Source of the DNA: Chimonanthus salicifolius
Taxonomy: Eukaryota; Streptophyta; Magnoliopsida; Laurales; Calycanthaceae
Assembly (NCBI GenBank): GCA_013350335.1
Contig: CM023540.1
Coordinates: 24,841,175-24,905,174 of the forward strand
Reading direction: 5' to 3'
DNA: 64,000 bases
This document shows positions 21,488 through 31,825 of the stretch, one piece after another. The number at the start of each line of letters is the position of its first letter. Position 1 is the stretch's first letter. Position numbers and translations under genes: made by a program. A model generated the notes under the pieces. It was not told the DNA's origin. It ran no database searches and saw only the letters and a list, made by a program, of their open reading frames with translations.

Positions 21488-21735
21488 TAGGACTGAAATC
21501 GGGATCCGAACGTCTCGACCCGACCCGACTCTAATTATTACCTGATTCAACTTGAATTCTGATCCGACCCGTATTTTGAACCCATTTTAGCCTAAATTTA
21601 ACCGTGTCAAATAGGGTTTGATCAGGTCAGGTCGTGTTAACATGAAAATCCCTCAATCTGACCCGACTCGGTTCATTTCTCCAGTCGAGTCATGTGGATT
21701 AGGTCTAAACAGGATCTATTGAACTTTTACCCCTA
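21488..21735. mobile_element. hAT-type MITE, CCCGACCCG family, copy 2
   Basis: 248 bp from TAGGACTGAAATCGGG to TTTTACCCCTA, with a perfect 8 bp duplication TCAAATAG (21480-21487 and 21736-21743). Short relative of the other family members. Confidence 0.85.
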
Positions 21736-21743
21736 TCAAATAG

Positions 21744-23905
21744 TATCATATATGAGATATTGTTGAATTCCAATACTTGCATTAAATGTTTCAATCACTT
21801 GCTTTATTTTTACATTTTTCTGATTTTCTTTTGCACTATTTTTTTTTTTTTTTTTTAATTATGGGTTTTTTTATAATCTTTATTAATTATATGATATATG
21901 AGTTTTTTTTTTATAAGAATTCACTCTCGACTGCAGGCTGCTCTTGAAATACGTCGGTTTGTTCGTCCGAAACAAGGAAAGTCGATTATGATTAAGATTA
22001 CCCATCGCAACATAGATTGGAGTCATAATGACGAAACGGAGGCGAAACAAGATCACGAAAGATTGAAGCATATGAATAGTTTCACACTTGAAAAAGGGAA
22101 GTGAATGGCTTGAAGTTCCTCCACCACTCATTAAAAAATTACCTTAATTTAATCCAAATCTACTATGTTTACGTCCCTTATTAACCTCATCTATCTACCA
22201 TTACCACTGGTAATCGGATTTGGCAAAGTTTTTTCTATAAATCGACTCTTTTGTGCTTGCTCATAGAACTTGAGCCTCCAAGAATTTGATTGCAACAACA
22301 CGAGTACCAACTATCTAGAAATTTTCTCTTAAAATGATTTACTCAATTTAATTTTTGGTGCATACTTTTATATATATAAGTATAGATCTTTGAAAGTTGT
22401 GCCCATTGAATTCATAAGAACTCAAATTTGTAGAAGACTATTAAAAAAAAAAAAAAAACTTTATATATTGGATTTGGGCCTTGGCAAGTCTGTAAATTCA
22501 GTTCGGATCCAAAACCTTGATGGAGATGAGCATTGTTATATATAAATATATATAGAGAGAGATTTAAAATTATATATTTAATCTCAAAAATAGATGGTCA
22601 GCCAATGTTCAAGGTATTGTTTAAACATACAATAATTGTTTTGAGCATTGACCATAGCCGGCCTCATATTTATATTAGAATTCAACTGCAAATATGGCTC
22701 ACGTTATCTTCATTTTACAATGAATTAAAATAGAGATTAAATTACAAAAAACACCTTTAGAAAAATCAACAATGGCATGTCATCATAATGTCGCGATTTC
22801 GATTTATTCATGTGCTAGCATTTGTATTTGGATATATTTTTTGAGAAAGGGTGTTTCTATTTATATTTAAATAAGATTATCATCATCATCATCATTTATT
22901 TTAAATTCTACTTTTTCACCCTATGTATCAAAGTTCACATTTAAATGACTCCACAATATATCATATTCTTTTTCGCTTATTCGTTCTAAGTCTTAATCTA
23001 GATTAGAACCTTCAACTTGTAACCTTTTAATGCTTTGCATTTCTTGTCATCAAATATGAATAGCATAAATTACAAATAAAAAATTAATCAATTCCTAAAT
23101 CATGGTGTGAAATTCCTCAATCAATTGCAGTGGCTGCCTGATGAGCAGACTGGATCTTGTCCCTGCACCATGCTCTCACAACTCAAGGGCAACAAAGTTG
23201 AGTTAGTAGGATCTTTAGTAATATACCAATTAATTTTTGGGACATCTGTAAACCTCTCAATTGACATATATTGAGAAAGTCTACGAGAAGTGACCCATTG
23301 AGATGGAGTGAAAATCGAACACAAGACTCTCCCTTTCTTGAACCATGGAATGTCGGAATGACCGGTGATCCTCATCATAAAGATAACCAAGTGGGTTCCC
23401 ATTTTTTTTTTGAAACCTTGTGTGATGATGCAGGTGGATTCATGAATCTGCAGGATTGATGAAAGGGATATCTGCTCTATTTGGCACATCCCTTTCCTAA
23501 ATTCCACGCCTTGTGTTGTCATTTGGATCCCATCATACAATAAACGATACAATATGAGCCAACACAAAGAACCATTTCTCATTGTACAAAACCAAGACTG
23601 CTTCCAAATACCAACCACCGAATATGCTCTCCTCTGTCCTTATTAACGTCTCTCTCTCAGACATCCACCTTATTTTAATCAGTTTCCAACTCCCAAAACA
23701 ATTGAGAATTGACCCAAAGTCTCAATAAAACAATTGGACAACACAATTTGGTAGTCTGCCAGAGCAACGTGGATCTGAACTCATGTACAGATCCACCCTA
23801 CATCACGCGCTCTTCGTCTGCTCCAAGCTGTCTTCACTGTAGATCACTTTTTGAATTATGGAGTATAGCTAAAGACTAATGGTTCCACAAGCCCAATCAG
23901 TGGGC
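21744..23905. other. Intergenic DNA; unassigned minus-strand coding-like stretch at 23121-23618
   Basis: Mostly A/T-rich. The minus-strand frame 23121-23618 (165 codons) is the longest here but matches no domain I know, and similar peptide-like stretches appear in the other minus frames. It may be a fragment of a retroelement leader or a pseudogene. The frame at 21898-22104 is also unassigned. Confidence 0.3.
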
Positions 23906-23909
23906 ATTT

Positions 23910-24286
23910 TGTTGGGAGAAAACATCTTTTTGTCCACACATAAACAACAATATCAAAAAAATAGAAATCAACACAGAGAAGCAAAACACAATACAAAGAT
24001 TTTACGTGGTTCCCTTTCGGTATGTCTACGGGGTTCAAATCGATCCATTATGTTCAAAGGAGAAGAATAAAAAAGAGACAGCTCTCGTTACAGATGTTCT
24101 ACTCTCTCTCTTTCAACTCCCGACCGGATCCGTTGATACATCTCTGATGATCAAACTTCATATATCCTTATACATTCCACTTATTGAAGTTGGGTATCAT
24201 CCATTTTTATTTTTGAAAATGGCCACCTATTGGATTGTTGGGATCATCGACTGGGTGCACTGAGTTAGAGGACACAATTTCTAACA
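23910..24286. mobile_element. Possible Copia-type solo LTR
   Basis: The unit starts TGTTGGGAGAAAAC and ends ACAATTTCTAACA (inverted TGTT/AACA ends), and contains AAGATTTTACGTGGTTC, a motif common in plant Copia LTRs. The expected 5 bp duplication was not seen, so the ends are provisional. Confidence 0.35.
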
Positions 24287-24545
24287 GTTAAACCAATCAT
24301 GATGAGGCCATGAGGATTTTCACTCAATTATATGTGCATGTGAATTGCTAGACCAAGAATAATTTCAATAAACATTGTTTGACATCTTCGATATACCACC
24401 ATCCAATGTAAGGCAATTGTCTGATGAAGTTGATTTTTTATCATTGAATCATCTATGATCAATCTCTTCATATTGATGGGTTCCACCACTCTACCACAAT
24501 GGCTCTACCAAAAATTTCCTAATCCAAACGGATTGCGATGAATGC

Positions 24546-24623
24546 CACGTGTACGGCAGATATGTGTCTGAGAACAATCTAAACAAAGTAGTATGAGTGT
24601 CCCATAGGCAATTGCTATATAAA
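24546..24623 (+). promoter_or_regulatory. Promoter elements of the NSP1-like gene
   Basis: A TATA box (TATATAAA) at 24616-24623 lies about 100-155 bp upstream of the candidate start codons, and a G-box core CACGTG lies at 24546-24551. Transcription would start near 24645-24655, giving a short 5' UTR. Confidence 0.5.
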
Positions 24624-24723
24624 GTATAAACAAGTCAGTAAAACACAAAACCAATCCCCTTCAAGAAAGAAAAATATCAACAAACACTTACAAATCACAA
24701 TCTCCAAACTTTGATTAGAGTCA

Positions 24724-26493
24724 ATGCTAAAGCCCTCCAATTTCCCTCCTCCCTTATCCCAACACCCAACCATTACCATGCCTATGGAAGAAGAACCAGA
24801 CCCAATTTCCCCCACCACAGATGATCACATCCTTGACTGGCTTGGGGACTCCATTTCTTTCCCCACATCCTTCCTAGATGACCCTTACAATGGCACGGAT
24901 GGAATTGGAATCAACAGCTATCAATGGTGGGATGATCAAGATCAAGACCAAGACCAAGAACTTATCAATGCATCTTCTTCTATCAATAGCAGCACCACTT
25001 CCCTCCCTAACCCGCCACTGCAATCGCTCCCTGGATCATCGAAGAAGCGAAAACAAGCCCACAATTCAGCCCTCAAAACACCCAACCATAGGAGGCAGAG
25101 GAACCAATTTGATACTTTGAGTGGAGATGAAAATGCAGATAACAATGATAGTTGTGAGGAGCTAGAAACAGTGAGGAAACATGTACCTGTCAATGGTGGT
25201 GCAAAGAGAGCATCGGCTAAGGCCAGTAGCGGGAATGGAAGCAATTCTGGCAGCAACAAAGATGCAAGGTGGGCGGAGCAGCTGTTGAATCCTTGCGCTC
25301 TGGCAATCAGTGCCGGCAATCTTTCCCGTGTGCAGCATTTAGTTTACGTCCTCCATGAGCTTGCATCTGCTTCTGGGGATGCCAATCACCGGCTTGCTGC
25401 ACACGGCCTCTCCGCTCTCAACCATCATCTCTCCTCCTCTCCTGTCTCTTTCCCTGGATCGGCGATGGCCAGCTACCCGACATTTGCCACGACAGAGCCA
25501 CGAGCCTTCCAGAACTCTCTCCTCAAATTCCATGAGCTGAGTCCCTGGTTTTCCTTCCCCAATTCCTTTGCCAACGCCTCCATTCTCCAAACGCTGTCGC
25601 GAAACTCAACCGTCGGTCAGTGTCGCAACCTACGCATCATTGACATCGGCGTGTCCCACGGCATCCAGTGGCCGACGCTGCTCGAGTCCCTCGCCAACCG
25701 TTCTGGTGGCCCTCCCCATCTCATTCACCTCACCATTGTCGCCCCCAATACCCCCACCACCGCCTTCTCCCTTGGCCCCCACGGTTATGATTACCCCTCC
25801 CAGCTTCTTCGTTTCGCCAAAAGAATCAACCTCAACCTCCAAATCACCCAAATTGATAACCGCCCCCTTCAAACCTTAATTCCCCAAACACTAGGCCTCT
25901 CCCCTGTCACCCACGAGGAAGAAACAGTAATTGTCTGCGCCCAGTTCCGGGTCCACGAGCTGGGTCATGAAGACCCAGATTATCGAACCCGGTTCTTGGA
26001 GAGAATTCGGGACCTGGAACCGGATTTGTTGGTGCTGACAGAGAATGAGGGGGAATGCAGCTGCTGCAAATGTGGGGACTTTGCAAGGGGGTTTGAGAAA
26101 AGGGTGGAGTGGATGTGGAAGTTCTTGGACTCAACAAGCGCAGCATTTAAAGGGAGAGAGTGCGAGGAGAGGAGAGTTATGGAAGGAGAGGCAGCAATTT
26201 CACTGTGGAGTGGTACAGAGATGAATGAAGGTAAAGTGGGATGGTGTGAGAGGATGAGACGAGTGGGGTTTGTGGGGGAGAGATTTGGGGAAGAAGCCAT
26301 GGAAGGAGGGAAGGCGTTGTTGAGGAAGTATGACTGCAATTGGGAGATGAAAGTGGAGGAGAAGGGAGATGATGGCTGTATTTCTCTGTGCTGGAAGGGG
26401 CACCCTGTCTCCTTTTCCTCCCTTTGGAAGCTGAATTCTTCCTCATCATCCTTATCGACCTTATCATCAAAATCAATTTTGTCATCTCTTTGA
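24724..26493 (+). CDS. NSP1: NSP1-like GRAS transcription factor
   Basis: NSP1 is a nuclear GRAS regulator that works with NSP2 in common symbiosis signalling and in control of strigolactone biosynthesis. This intronless frame has 589 codons. The variable N-terminus contains DDHILDWL (33-40) and FPTSFLDDPYN (46-56), both hallmarks of NSP1. Then come an acidic DQDQDQ stretch, a basic SKKRK (106-110, possible nuclear signal) and the GRAS domain from about 182 (ARWAEQLLNPCALAI). The leucine-repeat region and VHIID-type block (LRIIDIGVSHGIQWPTLL, 303-320) follow, and the domain ends with the SAW block VSFSSLWKL. A Cys cluster CSCCKC lies at 445-450. The first ATG (24724) is in a weak context. The second (24778, A at -3) gives 571 residues and puts DHILDWL at the family's usual distance from the start, so I prefer it. 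No lesions are seen. The paralogous SCL29-type label is the alternative name for the same clade. Confidence 0.9.
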   Translation: MLKPSNFPPPLSQHPTITMPMEEEPDPISPTTDDHILDWLGDSISFPTSFLDDPYNGTDGIGINSYQWWDDQDQDQDQELINASSSINSSTTSLPNPPLQSLPGSSKKRKQAHNSALKTPNHRRQRNQFDTLSGDENADNNDSCEELETVRKHVPVNGGAKRASAKASSGNGSNSGSNKDARWAEQLLNPCALAISAGNLSRVQHLVYVLHELASASGDANHRLAAHGLSALNHHLSSSPVSFPGSAMASYPTFATTEPRAFQNSLLKFHELSPWFSFPNSFANASILQTLSRNSTVGQCRNLRIIDIGVSHGIQWPTLLESLANRSGGPPHLIHLTIVAPNTPTTAFSLGPHGYDYPSQLLRFAKRINLNLQITQIDNRPLQTLIPQTLGLSPVTHEEETVIVCAQFRVHELGHEDPDYRTRFLERIRDLEPDLLVLTENEGECSCCKCGDFARGFEKRVEWMWKFLDSTSAAFKGRECEERRVMEGEAAISLWSGTEMNEGKVGWCERMRRVGFVGERFGEEAMEGGKALLRKYDCNWEMKVEEKGDDGCISLCWKGHPVSFSSLWKLNSSSSSLSTLSSKSILSSL

Positions 26494-27900
26494 CATCTAC
26501 TTGAATTCTGCATCTTTAACTTATCACCTCTACTGTCCATCTTACCACTTTTATCCATGTCTTCTCTGAGTTGTATGCAGATGTTGAGATTACAGGAGTG
26601 GAAAATTGAGACAGTTTGGTGCCATCTGCCTTTCTGAGGCCTCTTCCTTCTCCATTTTGCACTACAATCATTAGGTGAACTTTTAGTTTTTACCTTCTCT
26701 TTTTTAATATATCATAAGAAAATGATTGTACAATGGAAAGTTGGCTGTCTTTACGTTATAATGCAAGGCACTTGAGTAGAGAAAACTGAGAAGCTTTTTT
26801 TATTAGTCTACTTGTAATGATTTGTTTTTCTATGGTTTTTTATCTAGAAAGAATGGAATTCTCCCATATAACGATCGAATTGCCTGCAAAAGTTATTTAC
26901 ATTTTTTACTTTGTGCTGACGATTTTCAAATCACCTACACATTCTATCCATTTCGAGTTTCCCCCAGCTAGCTGTTGGAATCAGTAATCAATTTGCTTGA
27001 AAGTTTTATATTTCAAATGCTCCCTAGGGAACTGTTTATCCTTTTAAACTCGAAAAACAAAGCAGCACTGAGGAGATTTCTCTAAATATAAAGTTCGTAG
27101 TTCTCTTTGAATGCCCAAGTTGAGGTGGAGAAACCACAATATCCACTTTCACTATTTTGTTCACACCCAGCACATCAAACGCTAGGAAAGAAAGGTCTAC
27201 AGAGAGGTCTTTCCATCTCAAAATGTTAAATCACTTTTAGTGGTGTCTATCCCCACTTATAATGGGGTTGGAACTTTTCAGCATACATTTAATGTGGGAC
27301 TCAACACACGCCTCTATGACAAGTTTCCCAGCCCAATCACTAGTGCCTTTACCAGAGGGCCCACACCTCTTTCGTGTAGAGTCCACACATCAAAGGGAAC
27401 TCCACTGTAGTCTCTGAGCCCACACAATAGTGTCCCTGAGTTGGCCTTCTCAGTAGTCGAGTACACATCTGATGTGAAACCCCACGTAACATAGAGCATC
27501 CAACCACAAAGTTTTGAGATTCATGGGTCACAAGAAAAACATGTAGGAAGCAAAGAGGCTGACGTATGTATATAATCATAGTTTTGTAAAAATAGAAAAT
27601 CAATAGTTTATACTAGTCATGTTTTCAAAATCCAGACAACAAGACTAAAATTATTGGATGAAGAAATTTTCGTCCCACTATTGTTTGTATCATTTTCTCA
27701 ACATTTTATCGAACATATACAACCACTTAAAGATTTAATGAAAAGGCCCTTGAATTAGGGCTTCCATAGAGTCGCTCAATCTGTCTAAAGGAAGAGTATG
27801 AACCCTAAGTGGCCTAGAAGAAGTGTATGCTTTTTTTTTTCTTGACTTCTCAAAACCTACTGAGTATTATATTGATGTGTTTCAACTCTATTTGAATGGA
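26494..27900. other. 3' flank of the NSP1-like gene and retroelement-like DNA
   Basis: The 3' UTR probably ends before about 26800. At 27230-27310 and 27340-27500, phrases such as TTTAATGTGGGACTCAACAC and GTGAAACCCCACG resemble LTR or TRIM sequence, but no paired ends were found. Confidence 0.3.
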
Positions 27901-27928
27901 TAGAAACATAGAATATATATATAAATTC

Positions 27929-27995
27929 TGAGGAGTTGGTTAGATAGTCAATTTTCACCTTTATTCATGGAAGGTCTTAGGATCAAGCCCCCTTA
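27929..27995 (+). mobile_element. tRNA-derived SINE-like copy 2
   Basis: GAGTTGGTTAGATAGT is A-box-like and TTAGGATCAAGCCCCC is B-box-like, at tRNA-like spacing. Confidence 0.4.
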
Positions 27996-27999
27996 ACTT

Positions 28000-29034
28000 A
28001 AGAAGGATTACTCTATTTAGTTTTATACCCGACGTATGTAAATTGGGAAATTTACATATACCTCAAGTATTAGTCACATTTAAAAAATTGAAGTGAGACG
28101 ATTGAATATCTGTCTTTTATATATATATATATATATATACTGTTGCACCTATCACTAGTAGACTCCGACGTACTAATTTTTTTTAGAAAAATGATAAAAA
28201 CACTTTCTCCTCACTCTTTAACCTCCATGGACCCTAGCATTTTAGAAGTTCTAACTTCTAAGATGTTAATGGCTCCCCACTTCCACTGTCAAGTCAAATT
28301 AGGTGTGTAAGTGAACTCATCTATTGGCTTCTTGATTTTTCCAACAAAATGAAATATTTTTTATATCACACATTTTTCACAATTTTTTTTTAAAATGAGG
28401 GTGTCCATCATTTATTGATTTTATGAATTGTTTTTTTTATAAGCACAGGTTTTACTATCAGCACGCTGATAACGATACATATCTTTGATAATGCCGTGAT
28501 GTGCCCTACTCTATTTCTTCTTCTTTTTAATTTTTTATTGAAAAAATACAGAAAAATAAGATAAAATAGGGAAAAAATGAAAAACTTTGAGTGCACATTT
28601 TTTTTTAAATTAAATAACAATCATTTTTTTTGGAGTTTTAGACTTTCGAAAGTAAAAAATTCCATACATCCTAAAAATTTGAAAAATGTTCTAATTCTTT
28701 AGAAAATGTCTAAATATTTTATTAAAAAAGAAATCAATATAAAGAAATACCTAATATGAACTTCATATTCTCAAGTATCCCCGACATGTATCTTCTTCAT
28801 AAATTTTTTTATTATAAAAATTTCTAAGTTTCAACATAGTGTCAGAATATTAGAAAAATTACACGAACACCCTAAATTTTTTATCAATGGTATTAACTAT
28901 TAAGGGCTCTTCATTTAATTATAGAAAATAAATTTATATCATTTCATTTGTTTTCTTAACAAGAAATTAGAGAATGAGAAGTATCTTACAAAACTCAAGT
29001 TTTATCCACCTTTCAAACTATTTGAATGTCATTA
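28000..29034. other. AT-rich intergenic DNA
   Basis: Contains an (AT)n run at about 28118-28139; nothing else recognised. Confidence 0.5.
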
Positions 29035-29178
29035 AGACATCTCCATTGAATTTCATAAGTACAAAATATTATTTCGTTAAATTATTTTCATAAAAAACCC
29101 CAAATAAAGACATCTCCATTGAATTTCATAAGTACAAAATATTATTTCGTTAAATTATTTTCATAAAAAACCCCAAAT
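29035..29178. repeat. Perfect 73 bp tandem duplication
   Basis: The stretch from GACATCTCCATTGAATTTC to AAAAAACCCCAAAT occurs twice in a row with no mismatch that I can see, so the duplication is recent. Confidence 0.8.
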
Positions 29179-29924
29179 TTGCTACTATCTTAGAGCCGAA
29201 ACTAGAAAAAATTGTTGAAAATAATTGAAATTTTGAAAATTAACAAAAATAACTTCAAGTTTACTAAAAAAATTTGAGTAACTTGCTTCAAAAGCTTTTG
29301 AAAATTATACCCAACGAAAATTAGACAGTAAAAAGGTTGTAACAATTTTTTTAATTTGAAAAAAAATATGCACAAATGTGAAACGGGAAGAATGCACAAA
29401 TTGCTATTTGAGCAAATTCCCCTGCTTCAGATTCAACGACCTAGGTAAAAATGTTTCTCCTACTTTCTACCTAGGGATGTTCACTGGCCAAGTTTTCAGG
29501 CCGAGCTATGTTCTATGGCAACCAGATCCCATTTATATATACACAAATCTAGGGTTGTCCGAAGCTTGTCGTGCCTCGTACGGTTAATGCCCAAACCCAT
29601 GGAAAAAATACTAAGCCTGAGCCGGACCGGTTGAGACCATTAAAAAACCAACCGTTCAAGTTGAAAATAGATAAGATGAGTTACAAGTTGATCAAATAGG
29701 AGTTATAATTTTTATTTCTAACTAATTAATCTTAGTGATCAAAGTTACCATGCATCCTCATCTTGATGATTTTTAAAGATGCTTCTTGACTTTGACCATT
29801 AAAATCAAGTGGTTAGAAATTGAATTTTCAATTCAGACTTAGTTTACTTTTTCATATCAACTCTCAATCTAAATAACCAGTATTCAAATTAATTGCAAAT
29901 AATATTAAAAAATAGACTATCTAT

Positions 29925-30265
29925 TAGGGTTGCAACTCGGATCGGGTGGGTCGAGTTCCTTAAAACCCAACCCAACCCGACCCGAGTTGATATTTATGTT
30001 CAATCCAACCCGAATTCCCGACCCGACGCAAAATATAACCCGACCCACATTTCTGAACCCATTTAGCCTAATTTCAGCCAGGTAGGGTCGGGTCAGGTTA
30101 ACATGTAAAATCCTCAACCCAATTTGACCCAAATCCATGCGGGTTTCTATCTTCTCAACCCGACCCGATCCAACCCGCTGACCCAAAATTCTTGACCCGG
30201 CCCGGATGATTTCTCGGGTCGGGTCCTGCAAGTCTAGTCAAAATCCGACTCGAGTTACAGCCCTA
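29925..30265. mobile_element. hAT-type MITE, CCCGACCCG family, copy 3
   Basis: 341 bp from TAGGGTTGCAACTCGG to GACTCGAGTTACAGCCCTA (inverted termini), flanked by a perfect 8 bp duplication CTATCTAT (29917-29924 and 30266-30273). The interior is a run of AACCCGACCCGA-type words on both strands. Confidence 0.9.
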
Positions 30266-30287
30266 CTATCTATACATAGAAACATAC

Positions 30288-30647
30288 TAGGGCTGAAATT
30301 GGGCTGGGTCGAGTTTGGTTTTTTAAAACCCAACCTAGTCCGAGTTACTAATATATGGAACCCGACCCGAACTTTTGACTCCAAACATCTTAAACCGACC
30401 CAACCTGAATTATAACCCGACTCAACCCGAAACCTAACCTGACCCGACCCACATTTTGAACCTACATTAGCCTACTTTTTACCGGGTTGGGTCGGGTTAA
30501 CTTAAAAATCTCTCAACCCAACCCAACCCGAATTCAATACCGGTTTCTGACTTCTCAACCCGACCCGACTTTCATAACCCTACCTGCATGATTTTCGAGT
30601 CAGGTCATGCACGTTCTGACCAAAACCCAACCTGAGTTTCACCCCTA
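30288..30647. mobile_element. hAT-type MITE, CCCGACCCG family, copy 4
   Basis: 360 bp from TAGGGCTGAAATTGGG to CTGAGTTTCACCCCTA, with a perfect 8 bp duplication AAACATAC (30280-30287 and 30648-30655). It sits only 14 bp past the target duplication of copy 3, so the family inserted twice at almost the same place. Confidence 0.9.
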
Positions 30648-30655
30648 AAACATAC

Positions 30656-31620
30656 AATGGCTAAACAAGTCATTGGCTAAATGGGCTCTCACGGCTTCTT
30701 GCAAAAATCCTAGACCCAACCATTTATATAGACGGACTTAAGAATTTAGCCCAAGCTTGACATGAGAGCCGGGCATATTTTTCAAATCTGTTTGTTTACA
30801 AGAGGTTCAAGCAGATTTCAAACCGTATTCAAACTAAAGAAGAACTCTATTTCTACCCTCGTTGTGCAGAAAAGACTACCCCAAATACAACGCAAAAACT
30901 GTAAAGAGACTTTTCAAAGTCTATTAAATAGGATGTTACTCAAATACTAAAGTGGGCCAAGTTTTTTCCAATGAAATGTGTAGAAAATGGCAAAGACATT
31001 GACAGTGTAAAGTTTAAACCTCATCTAACCATGTGATTTCAGACTTCTAAAATTTGATTGATACAGAGTCCTCAAATTTTCATGGGCCATCTCACAAAGT
31101 TACAGTAGATAGATTGAATTTCTCTGACTTGTATCATCAAGTTCTTTTCTCCATCCCACCCAACCATGTAAAACTTATCCAATGATAAATGTACAATATA
31201 CCCATTGAAAATGAAAATGCGATCTCACTGTTCCGATACAATGATACCTCAAGCAGATCTATACATGTATTGGTCTACTTTACATTCTCTTCCATCCTCC
31301 CCCAAACAACAACAATTTTTTTGGGGTAAGTGGCTCCATCATGGAAGACCCATGACCCGCAACACCCTCTAGTACTATGACCCTAACCATCTGATCTAGA
31401 GCCTTCATATACAGTGTCAGAACTCAGAAAATGTAAATACTTCCCTGCTCAATGGCCCAAAAAATGTATTAAAAAAATGAAGAGGCTAGGAATTATCCAC
31501 TCAGTTATCTTCTTAGTCGCCGATAATTCAAGATGATATGGCCCATCCAATACACGGTGGATGCACCTTAATACCGATTGAATATTGCACATTTGATCAT
31601 TCCTACACATTATTTACAAG

Positions 31621-31651
<31 letters not shown>

Positions 31652-31825
31652 GCTATAGACTTGGCTATACAAGAACCAAAAGTTAACAATATAGAAGAGT
31701 TGGTGATGGCGATGGAATGTGTGGCAAAACATGATTTGAGTCGAATCACCTAAACTAGTATTCACGATAGAGATTGGTAGAACATCTACAGCATTCACGA
31801 TAGAGGAAAGGAAACCTCTGCCGTA
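30656..31825. other. Intergenic DNA and probable 3' UTR of the SPL2-type gene
   Basis: A (GA)n run lies at 31621-31646. No supported gene; the small forward frame over the GA run is chance. Confidence 0.45.

Noticed and set aside
25339..26558. Long minus-strand frames across the NSP1-like gene
   Set aside because: Antisense shadows of a clearly coding GRAS frame.
31538..31753. Small forward frame over the GA repeat near 31.6 kb
   Set aside because: Mostly encoded by the (GA)n run and placed in the 3' flank of the minus-strand RING gene.
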